Shown here piece by piece: positions 16,237 through 25,160 of a stretch of DNA of 64,000 bases. The stretch's first letter is position 1; each line of letters begins with the position of its first letter. The translations under genes and the position numbers were made by a program. The DNA is from Sulfurospirillum sp. (GTDB lineage Bacteria > Campylobacterota > Campylobacteria > Campylobacterales > Sulfurospirillaceae), in the NCBI GenBank assembly GCA_016744795.1, contig JADGDR010000006.1:124001-188000 (forward strand). Direction: 5' to 3'. The notes under the pieces are model-generated. The model was not told the DNA's origin. It saw nothing but the letters and a program-made list of their open reading frames with translations, and ran no database searches.

Positions 16237-16260
16237 CATATGCTATAGAAATTTTGTAAC
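16223..16260. promoter_or_regulatory. GTTACAA/TTGTAAC repeats before dctP, candidate regulator site
   Basis: GTTACAA and TTGTAAC face each other at 16223-16237, and TTGTAAC is repeated at 16254-16260, 23 bases on, about two helix turns. The elements overlap the stop of the regulator gene and lie 82-119 bases before the dctP start, upstream of a TTGACA-like box at 16281. Spacing and place fit an OmpR-family activator. Confidence 0.4.
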
Positions 16261-16341
16261 TTTTATTCACATTTAAAGTTTTGACATAATTAATACATAT
16301 CTTTTTTTTATACTATTGTAATATCAAAAAGGAGATATAGA

Positions 16342-17325
16342 ATGAAAAAATTCTTACAAGTTGCAGCAGCAACTGCATTATTGGTTTCAGCTTCAGTAGC
16401 AGCCGATTATACTATTAAGTTTTCACATGTGGTAAGTCCAAATACACCTAAAGGTAAAGCAGCTGATTTTTTTGCAAAAAGAGTTGATGAGTTAACAGCA
16501 GGAAGAGTAGAAGTTAAAGTTTTTCCTAGTTCTCAGTTATATACTGATAAAGCAGTTATGAAAGCGCTTAAAATAGGTAATGTTCAAATGGCAGCACCAA
16601 GTTTTTCAAAGTTTACAAGTTTAGTTCCTCAACTTCAGTTATTTGATTTACCATTTCTTTTTAGAGATGTAAATCATGTTCACTCTGTAATGGATGGTGA
16701 AGTAGGACAAGTTATGAAAGATTTAGTAACAAAAAAAGGTTTTGTTGCTTTAAGTTATTGGGATAATGGTTTTAAGAATTTTTCAACAAATGGAAAACCG
16801 TTAATTGTTCCTGCAGACGCAAAAGGTCAGAAGTTTAGAATTATGAGTTCAAAAGTTATTGAGGCTCAGTTTTTAGCAGTTGGGGCGAATCCTCAAGTTC
16901 TTCCTTTCTCAGAAGTCTATTCAGCTCTTCAGCAAGGTGTTGTTGATGGTGCAGAAAATCCTCTTTCAAACTTCTATACAAAAAAGTTTCTTGAAGTTCA
17001 AACTAGCTTAACCCTTTCAAGCCATGGTTACCTTGGTTATCTTGTAGTTATGAGTAAGAAATTTTGGAAGAAATTACCAGATGATTTAAAGCCTAAAATC
17101 ATTCAAGCTATGAACGAAGCAACACAAATGAACAGAAAACTTGCGGCGGAATTAGAAGATGAGTACCTAGCAAACATTAAGGCATACGCTGATAAATCTG
17201 GAAAGTTGAAAATATTTACTCTAACAGATGCTCAAAAAGATGCATGGAGAAAAGCAACAGCCGTAATCTATCCAGATTTCTATAAAGTTATCGGTGAAGA
17301 TTTAATCAAAAAAGCTCAAAAGTAG
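16342..17325 (+). CDS. dctP: TRAP transporter solute-binding protein DctP
   Basis: A 327-residue periplasmic binding protein of the DctP family. The signal peptide ends near SVAADYTIKF. The family features are the FSHVVSPNTPKGKAAD start, the LPFLFRDVNHVHSVMDGE segment, KGQKFRIMSSKV with the substrate-binding Arg near residue 171, and the GVVDGAENPLSNFYTKKFLEVQ region. It captures C4-dicarboxylates or related organic acids and delivers them to DctQM. A strong AAAGGAGATA site precedes the ATG. It is the first gene of a dctPQM operon directly after its probable regulator. Confidence 0.93.
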   Translation: MKKFLQVAAATALLVSASVAADYTIKFSHVVSPNTPKGKAADFFAKRVDELTAGRVEVKVFPSSQLYTDKAVMKALKIGNVQMAAPSFSKFTSLVPQLQLFDLPFLFRDVNHVHSVMDGEVGQVMKDLVTKKGFVALSYWDNGFKNFSTNGKPLIVPADAKGQKFRIMSSKVIEAQFLAVGANPQVLPFSEVYSALQQGVVDGAENPLSNFYTKKFLEVQTSLTLSSHGYLGYLVVMSKKFWKKLPDDLKPKIIQAMNEATQMNRKLAAELEDEYLANIKAYADKSGKLKIFTLTDAQKDAWRKATAVIYPDFYKVIGEDLIKKAQK

Positions 17326-17343
17326 AGTAGGTAAAGGTTGGTT

Positions 17344-17898
17344 ATGGTGAAATTTTTTACAATTCTTGATTTAGGTGTGGCATCTGTTAACAAAAACATA
17401 GCAGTATATGGTATGATTTTAGGTGTTTTGCTTGCTTTTATCAATGTTGTGTTGCGCTACTTCTTTGATGCTAGTTTAACATGGGCAGGGGAGTTGACTA
17501 ACTACTTGTTCATGTGGGGCGCACTTTTTGGTGCGGCTTATGGGTTTAAAAAAGGTATACATATATCTGTAACACTCCTTTTAGCAAAGTTACCACCAGC
17601 TATAGGTAAAGCAATGCTTATCTTTGCTCATTCTATCTCTTTTATTTATTTAGCTGCAATGTCATATTTTGGTTATCACCTTGTATTATTGATTGCAGAG
17701 TTTGACGAGATGAGTGTTGATTTGGATATCCCTATGTGGATACCAAATCTTGTACTACCTTTAGCTTTTGGATTTGCAGCTTTTAGAGCAGGAGAAAAGA
17801 TATATGAGGTGTCAATAACTGATGCAAACGAAGTTATGAAAAAGAGTGAAGAGGAATTGATACATGATATCTCAGAGATGGAAGGAGCTAAACAATGA
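17344..17898 (+). CDS. dctQ: TRAP transporter small membrane subunit DctQ
   Basis: A protein of about 184 residues with four membrane helices, and the family motif in the second (DASLTWAGELTNYLFMWGALFG, where W and E are conserved). DctQ joins with DctM to form the sodium-driven membrane unit. I chose the ATG at 17344, with AAAGG six bases upstream, over a TTG two codons earlier. It lies 18 bases after dctP and overlaps dctM by four bases. The charged C-terminal tail (KKSEEELIHDISEMEG) is cytoplasmic. Confidence 0.9.
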   Translation: MVKFFTILDLGVASVNKNIAVYGMILGVLLAFINVVLRYFFDASLTWAGELTNYLFMWGALFGAAYGFKKGIHISVTLLLAKLPPAIGKAMLIFAHSISFIYLAAMSYFGYHLVLLIAEFDEMSVDLDIPMWIPNLVLPLAFGFAAFRAGEKIYEVSITDANEVMKKSEEELIHDISEMEGAKQ

Positions 17899-19175
17899 TG
17901 ATGCTTAGTCTTTTTGGACTATTATTTGGTTTAATGCTCATTGGTGTTCCGGTTGCTGTATCTTTGGGAACAAGTACGATGTTAACGGCTTTATTGTTTA
18001 CAGATATTGATCTTATGGGTGTGCCTCAAAAAGTATTTGATGGACTTGATCATTATTCTTTAATGGCGATTCCTATGTTTATCTTAGCAGGAGCTTTTTT
18101 ATCAAAAGGAAGTGCATCTGGAAGAATCATAGAGTTTGCAAAGTCTATAGTTGGACACCTTCCTGGTGGTCTTCCTATTGCTGCTATTTTTGCAAGTATC
18201 ATTTTTGCTGCTGTTTCAGGAAGTTCTCCTGCAACTGTTGTTGCTATTGGTTCTGTTATGTATGGGGCAATCAAAGCTGAAGGTTATCCTACAAAGTATG
18301 CCATAGGTACAATTGCAACTGCAGGTTCACTTGGAATTTTGATTCCACCTTCTATTGTTTTTATTGTTTATGGTGTTACTGCTGAACAATCTATTGGTAA
18401 ACTTTTTATGGCAGGTGTAGTTCCTGGTCTTATGATTGGTACCATGATGATGATTGTTACATATATTGGTGCAAAAAGACTTGGTTTTAAAAGACATAAG
18501 ATGGCATCGTTTAAAGTAAGAATGGAAAAGTTTAAAGAAGCATTTTGGGCTCTTATGCTTATTGTTTTAGTTATTGGTGGAATCTATGGAGGACTTTTTA
18601 CTCCAACAGAAGCAGGAGCTGCGAGTGCTGTGTATGCATTTTTTGTTTCTTATTTTATATATAAGGATTTAAAATTAAAAGATGTATATCCCATAGTGCT
18701 TGAAGCAGCTATGACTTCATCTATGATTTTCTTTATTATTGCAAATGCCATGATTTTTTCTCATTTTTTAACAGATGAAAGTATCCCTCAAGATATTACA
18801 CAGATGATATTAAATGCAAATGTTGGACCAATAATGTTCTTAGTTATTGTAAACATTCTTCTTTTCTTGATGGGACAGTTTATGGAACCTAGTTCGGTGG
18901 TCATGATTACAGTTCCACTCTTACTTCCAATTGCACTGTCTTTAGGTATAGATCCTATTCACTTTGGTGTTGTTATGATTGTAAATATGGAACTTGGTAT
19001 GATAACCCCACCTGTGGGACTAAACCTCTTTGTTGCATCAGGCATAACCGGTCTGAGTCTAAAAGAGGTTATTGTAGCCTCTTTACCTTGGAGCGTAACT
19101 ATTTTAGTAGGTCTTTTATTGGTTACATACATTCCAATAATATCTCTTTGGTTACCAAATTTGATGTTCGGATAA
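17895..19175 (+). CDS. dctM: TRAP transporter large membrane subunit DctM
   Basis: A 426-residue protein with about twelve membrane helices. The family motifs are plain: AIPMFILAGAFLSKG, ASIIFAAVSGSSPATVVAIGSVM, GSLGILIPPSIVFIVYG and, in the second half, GQFMEPSSVVMITVPLLLP and ELGMITPPVGLNLFVASGI. These two re-entrant regions carry the sodium and substrate sites. It is translationally coupled to dctQ by an ATGATGA overlap. A hairpin built from two palindrome copies follows the stop. Confidence 0.95.
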   Translation: MMMLSLFGLLFGLMLIGVPVAVSLGTSTMLTALLFTDIDLMGVPQKVFDGLDHYSLMAIPMFILAGAFLSKGSASGRIIEFAKSIVGHLPGGLPIAAIFASIIFAAVSGSSPATVVAIGSVMYGAIKAEGYPTKYAIGTIATAGSLGILIPPSIVFIVYGVTAEQSIGKLFMAGVVPGLMIGTMMMIVTYIGAKRLGFKRHKMASFKVRMEKFKEAFWALMLIVLVIGGIYGGLFTPTEAGAASAVYAFFVSYFIYKDLKLKDVYPIVLEAAMTSSMIFFIIANAMIFSHFLTDESIPQDITQMILNANVGPIMFLVIVNILLFLMGQFMEPSSVVMITVPLLLPIALSLGIDPIHFGVVMIVNMELGMITPPVGLNLFVASGITGLSLKEVIVASLPWSVTILVGLLLVTYIPIISLWLPNLMFG

Positions 19176-19185
19176 CATTAATATA

Positions 19186-19226
19186 ATCTTACATGTAAAG
19201 TAGAATTTACTCTTTACATGTAAGAT
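19186..19226. terminator. Hairpin after dctM made of two inverted palindrome copies
   Basis: ATCTTACATGTAAAG at 19186-19200 is the exact reverse complement of 19212-19226, with an 11-base loop. Each arm is a near copy of the TTTACATGTAAA palindrome. There is no strong T run, so it may act as a weak or factor-assisted terminator or as a 3' end stabiliser. Confidence 0.6.
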
Positions 19227-19364
19227 AAAATTTACCTTTATAATCCTTATGCTGTGAAATGTAACATAATATCTATATTTAAGTTTTTTTATTAAATTTT
19301 TATTGAGTTTTCCAAAGTTTTATGGTACACTTTTCGGGTAATTAAAATTTCTTAAGGAGAAAAT

Positions 19365-20483
19365 ATGAAATTAGCTAAACTTAGCTTGGCAGCTATTATG
19401 ACAGTTGGTGCATTAAGCACTGCAAACGCACAACCTTTAGAGGAAGCAATCAAAGGTGTAGATTTTTCAGGTTTCGCAAGATATAGATTTCACGATGTTG
19501 AAAAAGACAAAGTAAATACAGGAAATGACAATGACTATGATGTAAAAGTAAAATTAGTTGCTCCTGTAACAGATAACTTAAAATTAACAACAGTTTTTAC
19601 AGCTGGTGGAAAAAATGTTGATTATAAGGCTAATAAACATACTAAAGATGGTAAAGATAAAAATGATGTTGGCAGTAACAGCTATAGTTCAGACATAGGT
19701 AAAATGTGGTTTACATATAAGCAAGATGCTCTTACAGTTACAGCTGGTAGACAAGCAATTGGTACTCCTGTAACAGATAATGGTTACCGTGGAGATAAAG
19801 GCGATGGTGTTGTTGCTATGTATAACCTAGGTTCTGTTACTTTAGCAGCTGCTTATTTTAATACTACAAATTATGGTGCTAATGAAGTTAATGCTCTTGC
19901 AGCAATTGGTTCTTTTGGTGCAGTTAATGCACAAGTATGGTATGTTAGAGTTGTAGATTCTGTTGATCATATGGTATTTGTTCAAGTAGATGGTAAGGTA
20001 GCGGGAGTTAGTTTAAAAGGACAAGTTGTTAATACTAAATTAAAAAATGTAGCTTCTAGTGACGATGATTCTGGTACTTTTTATGCTTTAAAAGCTGGTT
20101 ATAAAATGGATAATTTCTCAGTTAATGCAGGTTATACTGCAACTGATAAAGATATGTCAACGCATGCTCTAGCAAAACCTGCTGATACTGATGTTATTGT
20201 TGGTGGATGGAGATTAGGTTATAATTATCCTCAACTTGCTGATACTAAGGTAATGTTTCTTAATGCAGGTGTTGCACTTGGTAAATTTGGTGTAGCTGCT
20301 GGTTATGCACAAGCAGATATTGGTAGTAGAGCTGCTGATGATTCTGTTAGAGAAATGTATGGTAAATTATCTTATAAGTATGCTAAGAACTTTAATACTT
20401 ATGTTAAATATTCGGATTTAAATGATAAAATTAGTACTAATGATCAGAAATATATAAGATTTGAAGCTAAATACTCTTTCTAA
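19365..20483 (+). CDS. Outer-membrane porin (Campylobacterota major outer-membrane protein type)
   Basis: A 372-residue protein with a signal peptide ending at ANAQ. A long run of alternating beta strands follows and the C-terminus is aromatic (YIRFEAKYSF), as needed for outer-membrane insertion. Features such as DFSGFARYRFHDVEKD, KMWFTYKQDALTVTAGRQAI and YAKNFNTYVKYSDLND are shared by the porins common in Sulfurimonas and relatives. It likely admits small organic acids, which suits its position after dctPQM. It has its own ribosome site (AAGGAG) and a terminator, so it is a single, probably highly expressed gene. Confidence 0.88.
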   Translation: MKLAKLSLAAIMTVGALSTANAQPLEEAIKGVDFSGFARYRFHDVEKDKVNTGNDNDYDVKVKLVAPVTDNLKLTTVFTAGGKNVDYKANKHTKDGKDKNDVGSNSYSSDIGKMWFTYKQDALTVTAGRQAIGTPVTDNGYRGDKGDGVVAMYNLGSVTLAAAYFNTTNYGANEVNALAAIGSFGAVNAQVWYVRVVDSVDHMVFVQVDGKVAGVSLKGQVVNTKLKNVASSDDDSGTFYALKAGYKMDNFSVNAGYTATDKDMSTHALAKPADTDVIVGGWRLGYNYPQLADTKVMFLNAGVALGKFGVAAGYAQADIGSRAADDSVREMYGKLSYKYAKNFNTYVKYSDLNDKISTNDQKYIRFEAKYSF

Positions 20484-20510
20484 TCATTTGATTTAAAAGT
20501 ATTTACTTAA

Positions 20511-20544
20511 GCCAAGATTGTTTAACAATCTTGGCTTTTTTTTT
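20511..20544 (+). terminator. Strong intrinsic terminator after the porin gene
   Basis: GCCAAGATTGT at 20511-20521 pairs with ACAATCTTGGC at 20525-20535 with a very short loop, followed by nine T. Confidence 0.93.
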
Positions 20545-20619
20545 GCCATTTTTTCTCTCAAAGCCTCAGCTAAAGAAAATATTGATATAATCTTTAGTTA
20601 ATTAAATTAAGGATTTTTT

Positions 20620-21207
20620 ATGATAAAGATACTAGCCTCGTTATTGTTCGTTTTTAGCACATTTTCTATTGCTGCAGATGATACTTATGTTTTTGAAGCA
20701 AAAGGTGCTTTTGCAAAAGAGTTAAAAACTTTGGTAGAAAAGTACTCTAAAGAGGGTAAAATAGAAGCAAGAGTTTATAAAAAAGATGATATGGCTAAGA
20801 AAAAAACAAGAACAAAAACTATTTTGTCCGTTTTTACCGATGATACTGCCGAAGAATTAAAATATGCTGATGTAAGTAAAGGTGAAGAGTTATACCAAAA
20901 AGAGTGTGCAAGCTGTCATGGTATTAAAGCAGATAATAATAAATATGCAAATGCAAGAAAACTTTCAACCTTAAAACCTTTAGAAATAATAGAATTACTT
21001 GAAGGTTATAGAGAAAACTATAATGGAAAATTTGGTGGAAGTTTAAGAGCTATTATGCAACCACAAGTGGGCTCTATGTTAAGTGAAGATATGCAATCAA
21101 TAGCAGTTTATATTTACAGTTTAAATCATGATACAAAATTACCAATATCGGAAGATTCTACACATATTGATAAGAATAATGAAATACCAACGAGTTATCT
21201 GCAGTAA
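20620..21207 (+). CDS. Periplasmic c-type cytochrome
   Basis: A 195-residue protein with a signal peptide (LASLLFVFSTFSIAAD) and one heme-binding motif, CASCHG, near residue 98. The heme-distal ligand is probably Met in IMQPQVGSM or LSEDMQ near residues 145-155. The C-terminal 100 residues are a class I cytochrome c domain; the first 80 residues are lysine-rich and unassigned. It stands alone between the porin and the Liv operon, and the CcsBA protein further on would attach its heme. Partner is unknown. Confidence 0.85.
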   Translation: MIKILASLLFVFSTFSIAADDTYVFEAKGAFAKELKTLVEKYSKEGKIEARVYKKDDMAKKKTRTKTILSVFTDDTAEELKYADVSKGEELYQKECASCHGIKADNNKYANARKLSTLKPLEIIELLEGYRENYNGKFGGSLRAIMQPQVGSMLSEDMQSIAVYIYSLNHDTKLPISEDSTHIDKNNEIPTSYLQ

Positions 21208-21262
21208 TTACGATTTTTTTTAGTATAGTATTAAGTTATATAAAAACCCAAAAGGAAAATAT

Positions 21263-22381
21263 ATGAGAAAATTGTCTATATTAGCAACATCAGTTGCACT
21301 TTTAGTATCTGTTTCAGTAGCTAAGGAGATTAAAGTAGGAGCAGTTATGCCTATGAGTGGCCCACTTGCCGCTTATGGTCAAACTACTTATGATGGAATT
21401 GTACTTGCGCAAAAGCTTCAACCAACTCTAAAAAATGGAGATACTGTCAAGCTTGTTTTAGTGGATAACAAAGGCGATAAAGTTGAAACAGCAACATCAA
21501 CAACTAGATTGATTAGTTCTGATAAAGTTACAGCTATTTTAGGTGCTCTTACAAGTACAAATACAGCTCAGGTTATAGCAATAGCAGATAAAAAACAAAT
21601 TCCTGTTATAGCACCAGCTGCTACTAATGATAAACTTACAATGAGAAGAAGTTTTGCTAATCGTGTTTGTTTTGCTGACTCTTTTCAAGGTAAAGTTGTT
21701 GCAAATTATGCCTTAAAAGACTTGGGTCTAAAAACAGCTGTAGTTATTGTTGACCAAGCTCAGGTATATTCTCTTGGACTTTCAAAAGCATTTAAAAAAG
21801 CATTTGAAAAAGGTGGAGGAAAAGTTATTAAGAAGCTAAAAATCACTTCAGGCGATAAAGATTTTAAAGCAATCGTTTCTCAAATAAAAACAATGAATCC
21901 AGATTTTATATTTTTACCATTATATCATCCAGAAGCTTCAATGATCGCTCGTCAATCAAAACAAATTGGACTAAACAAACCAATGTTTTCTGGAGATGGT
22001 GTTGCAAACCAAACTTTCATAGATTTAGGTGGAAAAGCAGTTGAGGGTTATATGTTTACAGATTTCTTTGACTACTCTGCTCCTCCAACACAAAAATCAA
22101 AAGATTTTATTGCTGCTTATTCTAAAGAAACTGGTAAAAATGAATTAAACTCTTTTACAGCTCTTGGTGCTGATACTTACTTTTTATTAGTTGATGCTAT
22201 GAATAGATGTAGTGACCCTAGTGATAGTATTTGTGTAAACAAAGAGATAAAAGCTTCAAAAGGCTTTGAAGGTGTTTCGGGTATTATCAATATGGATAAA
22301 ACAGGAAATGCAACTCGTTCAGCAGTCATAAAAGTAATTACAAATGGAAAAGCTATATATAAAACAACAGTAAATCCATAA
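21263..22381 (+). CDS. livK: Branched-chain amino acid ABC transporter, substrate-binding protein
   Basis: A 372-residue periplasmic binding protein (type I fold, Leu/Ile/Val-BP). It has a signal peptide ending near SVAKE, then VGAVMPMSGPLAAYGQ and the ligand-binding ALTSTNTAQVIAIADKKQIPVIAPAATND. Later segments are VVIVDQAQVYSLGLSKAFKKAF and FSGDGVANQTF. Two C-terminal cysteines (RCSDPSDSICV) probably form a disulfide. It heads the livKHMGF cluster; an 87-base gap with a perfect palindromic hairpin separates it from livH, which may give the binding protein higher expression than the membrane parts. Confidence 0.92.
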   Translation: MRKLSILATSVALLVSVSVAKEIKVGAVMPMSGPLAAYGQTTYDGIVLAQKLQPTLKNGDTVKLVLVDNKGDKVETATSTTRLISSDKVTAILGALTSTNTAQVIAIADKKQIPVIAPAATNDKLTMRRSFANRVCFADSFQGKVVANYALKDLGLKTAVVIVDQAQVYSLGLSKAFKKAFEKGGGKVIKKLKITSGDKDFKAIVSQIKTMNPDFIFLPLYHPEASMIARQSKQIGLNKPMFSGDGVANQTFIDLGGKAVEGYMFTDFFDYSAPPTQKSKDFIAAYSKETGKNELNSFTALGADTYFLLVDAMNRCSDPSDSICVNKEIKASKGFEGVSGIINMDKTGNATRSAVIKVITNGKAIYKTTVNP

Positions 22382-22394
22382 CATCTGATACTTA

Positions 22395-22420
22395 TTTTCC
22401 CTTTACATGTAAAGGGAAAA
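22395..22420. promoter_or_regulatory. Perfect 26-base palindrome between livK and livH
   Basis: The 13 bases at 22395-22407 (TTTTCCCTTTACA) are exactly complementary to 22408-22420. The centre is an exact TTTACATGTAAA copy (22402-22413), and a partial copy follows at 22425-22439. In RNA it folds into a hairpin that could slow transcription or protect the livK message. Confidence 0.65.
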
Positions 22421-22468
22421 CTCTTATACATGTAATAATATTTCAAGTTCTTTTTTTAAAGGTTATAA

Positions 22469-23365
22469 ATGAATTTTTTAGAATTTATGCAACAGATGGT
22501 TAATGGCTTTAGCCTTGGCAGTATGTATGCATTGATAGCTATTGGTTATACAATGGTTTATGGAGTTTTACGACTAATTAACTTCGCTCATGGTGATATA
22601 ATGATGGTTGGAGCTTTTTTGGGTTATTTTGGTATGGCTGTTTTAGGCTTGCCTTTTGTAGCAGCTGTTTTTTTGGCAGTTGTTGGTTCTTCTTTGTTAG
22701 GTATGCTAACAGATAAGGTAGCATATAAACCTTTGAGAGATGCACCTAAGATTTCTCTTTTAATTACTGCTATTGGTATCAGTTTTTTCCTAGAAAATAT
22801 TTTCAATGTTTTGTTTGGAGGAACACCAAGACCTTTTCCTGTTCCTGAGTATATGGAGCATATCATAAATATTAGTGGACTTATTTTCTCAGTCGCTTCT
22901 TTGATGGTACCTATTGTAACCCTACTTCTTTTAACTATTATTCTTTGGGTTTTATATAAAACAAAATATGGTATGGCAATTCGTGCTTTAGCATTTGATG
23001 TAAATACTGTAAATCTTATGGGTATTGATGCCAATAGAATTATAATGCTAGTTTTTGGTATGGGTTCAGGGCTTGCTGCTGTTGGTGGTATTTTTTGGGC
23101 AGTTAATTACCCTTCAGTTGAACCTATGATGGGAGTCCTTATTGGACTTAAAGCTTTTGCTGCTGCTGTTGTTGGTGGTATCGGTAGCGTTGGTGGTGCT
23201 GTAATAGGTGGATTTATTATCGGTTTTACAGAAGTTGTAGTTGTCGCATTTTTGCCAGAATACGGTGGATATAAAGATGCTTTTGCTTTTGTTCTTCTTA
23301 TTCTTGTTCTTCTTTTCAAGCCTACAGGCATATTAGGTATTAACTTCGATAAGAGTAGGTTCTAA
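22469..23365 (+). CDS. livH: Branched-chain amino acid ABC transporter permease LivH
   Basis: A 298-residue permease with about eight membrane helices. The LivH landmarks are present: NGFSLGSMYALIAIGYTMVYGVLRLINFAHGD at the start and the coupling region GMAIRALAFDVNTVNLMGIDANR. Near the end is GLKAFAAAVVGGIGSVGGAVIGG. It forms the membrane pore with LivM. It ends three bases before livM. Confidence 0.95.
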   Translation: MNFLEFMQQMVNGFSLGSMYALIAIGYTMVYGVLRLINFAHGDIMMVGAFLGYFGMAVLGLPFVAAVFLAVVGSSLLGMLTDKVAYKPLRDAPKISLLITAIGISFFLENIFNVLFGGTPRPFPVPEYMEHIINISGLIFSVASLMVPIVTLLLLTIILWVLYKTKYGMAIRALAFDVNTVNLMGIDANRIIMLVFGMGSGLAAVGGIFWAVNYPSVEPMMGVLIGLKAFAAAVVGGIGSVGGAVIGGFIIGFTEVVVVAFLPEYGGYKDAFAFVLLILVLLFKPTGILGINFDKSRF

Positions 23366-23367
23366 TT

Positions 23368-24396
23368 ATGAATATAGTTATAAGAAAAGACCAATGGATA
23401 AATTTAGCAATTATTGCTTCTGCCTTATGGTTTATATGGTTTGCTAGTACTCATTTTGATGAATATACAGTGAGAATTCTAAATAATATAGCTATTTTTA
23501 CTATATTGGCGGTTAGTTATAACCTTATAAATGGTGTAACCGGACAGTTTTCATTAGAGCCAAATGGATTTGTAGCAATTGGTGCGTATGTAACAGCACT
23601 CTTGCTTCTTGATGCTGATGCCAAAGATTATCAGTTTGATATTGAAAGTCCATATCCTTGGGTACTTGGTCTTCAGGCAAATTTTGTTTGGGCACTTTTT
23701 TTTGCTGGAACTTTTTCTTCTTTACTTGCTTTAACTCTCTCTTTTCCTGTTTTTCGTGTAAGAGGAGATTATCTAGCTATCGTTACTCTTGGTTTTGGTT
23801 TTATTATTAGAATCTTAGCTATCAATAATCCAGAAATTACAAATGGTTCATTAGGACTCAACGACATACCTGAGTTTTCCAATCTTTACTGGACGGGAGG
23901 TATAGCTATACTTGCAGTTTGGGGAATACTAAATATTGTGAATTCCAAATATGGACGTGCCATGAAAGCTGTTCGTGATGATGAAGATGCAGCAATTGCC
24001 ATGGGAGTTAATACTTTTAAGATAAAAACTTTTGCATTTTGTACAAGTGCATTTTTAGAAGGCGTTGGTGGGGGGTTACTCGCAGCACTTCTTACAAGTA
24101 TATCACCAGATTTATTTACATTTTTCTTTACATTCCAACTACTTATCATCATAGTTCTTGGAGGACTTGGAAGTACAACAGGCGCTGTTATTGGAACTGT
24201 ATTAGTAATAGGCGGAGCAGAATGGATGAGATTCTTAGATGAACCTATGAATTTTGGATTGTTTGTAACACCTGCTATGCCTGGTATGAGAATGGTTGTA
24301 TTTTCACTTATATTAATTTTTGTAATGCTTTTTGCTCGTGAGGGTATTATGGGTAAACGTGAATTAAAAGACCTTTTTAAAAAGGGTAAAAAATGA
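23368..24396 (+). CDS. livM: Branched-chain amino acid ABC transporter permease LivM
   Basis: A 342-residue permease with about ten membrane helices. Signature segments are YNLINGVTGQFSLEPNGF, RVRGDYLAIVTLGFGFIIRI and the coupling helix GRAMKAVRDDEDAAIAMGVN, with VLGGLGSTTGAVIG in the last third. It pairs with LivH. Its stop overlaps the start of livG by four bases. Confidence 0.95.
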   Translation: MNIVIRKDQWINLAIIASALWFIWFASTHFDEYTVRILNNIAIFTILAVSYNLINGVTGQFSLEPNGFVAIGAYVTALLLLDADAKDYQFDIESPYPWVLGLQANFVWALFFAGTFSSLLALTLSFPVFRVRGDYLAIVTLGFGFIIRILAINNPEITNGSLGLNDIPEFSNLYWTGGIAILAVWGILNIVNSKYGRAMKAVRDDEDAAIAMGVNTFKIKTFAFCTSAFLEGVGGGLLAALLTSISPDLFTFFFTFQLLIIIVLGGLGSTTGAVIGTVLVIGGAEWMRFLDEPMNFGLFVTPAMPGMRMVVFSLILIFVMLFAREGIMGKRELKDLFKKGKK

Positions 24397-25160
24397 TACT
24401 TGAATTAAAAGGTGTAACTAAAAAATTTGGTGGGGTTACAGCAATAAATAATACTACATTTACAGTAAATTCAAAAGAGATTTATGGTCTTATTGGACCA
24501 AATGGTGCTGGAAAAACTACTATGTTTAATATCATAACAGGTAATTATCAAGCAACTGATGGTGAGGTTGTATTTCGTTCAGAAAAACTTAATGGTTTAA
24601 AGCCTCATACTATTGTAAGAAAAGGAATTGCGAGAACTTTTCAAAATATTCGTCTGTTTAAAACTATGAGTGTAATGGATAATGTTCTTATTGGTTTTGA
24701 TTTTCAAGCAAATTACACATATTTTGAATCCATATTCAGATTTCCTAGGTTTTTTGGAGAAGAGAAGCGCATAAGAAAACGTGCAATAGAGATTTTGGAT
24801 TATTTTGGAATAGCTGAATTTGCTGAACATAAGGCAACGGATTTAAGTTATGGGCAACAAAGGAAAGTTGAAATTGCAAGAGCATTAGCAACAAATCCTG
24901 CCATGTTACTTTTAGATGAACCAGCAGCTGGTATGAACCCTGCTGAAACAAAAGAGCTTGCACATCTAATACGAACAGCAAGAGAAGATTTTGATTTGAC
25001 TGTTTTATTAATAGAGCATGATATGAAATTTGTAAATCAACTTTGTGATAAAGTTTTAGTTTTGGATTATGGAAAAACTATATTTGAGGGCAAACCTTCT
25101 GATGCTATAAAAGACAAAGAAGTTGTTGCTGCATATTTGGGAGATTTTGCTCATGATTAA
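24393..25160 (+). CDS. livG: Branched-chain amino acid ABC transporter ATPase LivG
   Basis: A 255-residue ABC ATPase. Walker A is GPNGAGKTT (about 36-44), the signature is DLSYGQQRKVEIAR, Walker B is LLLDEPAAG and the switch His is in LLIEHDMKF. The insertion with FGEEKRIRKRAIEILDYFG is typical of LivG. It drives LivHM transport together with LivF and overlaps both neighbours (4 bases with livM, 8 with livF). Confidence 0.95.
   Translation: MILELKGVTKKFGGVTAINNTTFTVNSKEIYGLIGPNGAGKTTMFNIITGNYQATDGEVVFRSEKLNGLKPHTIVRKGIARTFQNIRLFKTMSVMDNVLIGFDFQANYTYFESIFRFPRFFGEEKRIRKRAIEILDYFGIAEFAEHKATDLSYGQQRKVEIARALATNPAMLLLDEPAAGMNPAETKELAHLIRTAREDFDLTVLLIEHDMKFVNQLCDKVLVLDYGKTIFEGKPSDAIKDKEVVAAYLGDFAHD

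Noticed and set aside
22624-23331. Long open frames on the minus strand opposite livH
   Set aside because: They are antisense shadows of a clear permease gene, with odd composition and no ribosome sites.
24597-24981. Two overlapping minus-strand frames in livG
   Set aside because: They overlap each other and a conserved ATPase gene; no independent evidence.
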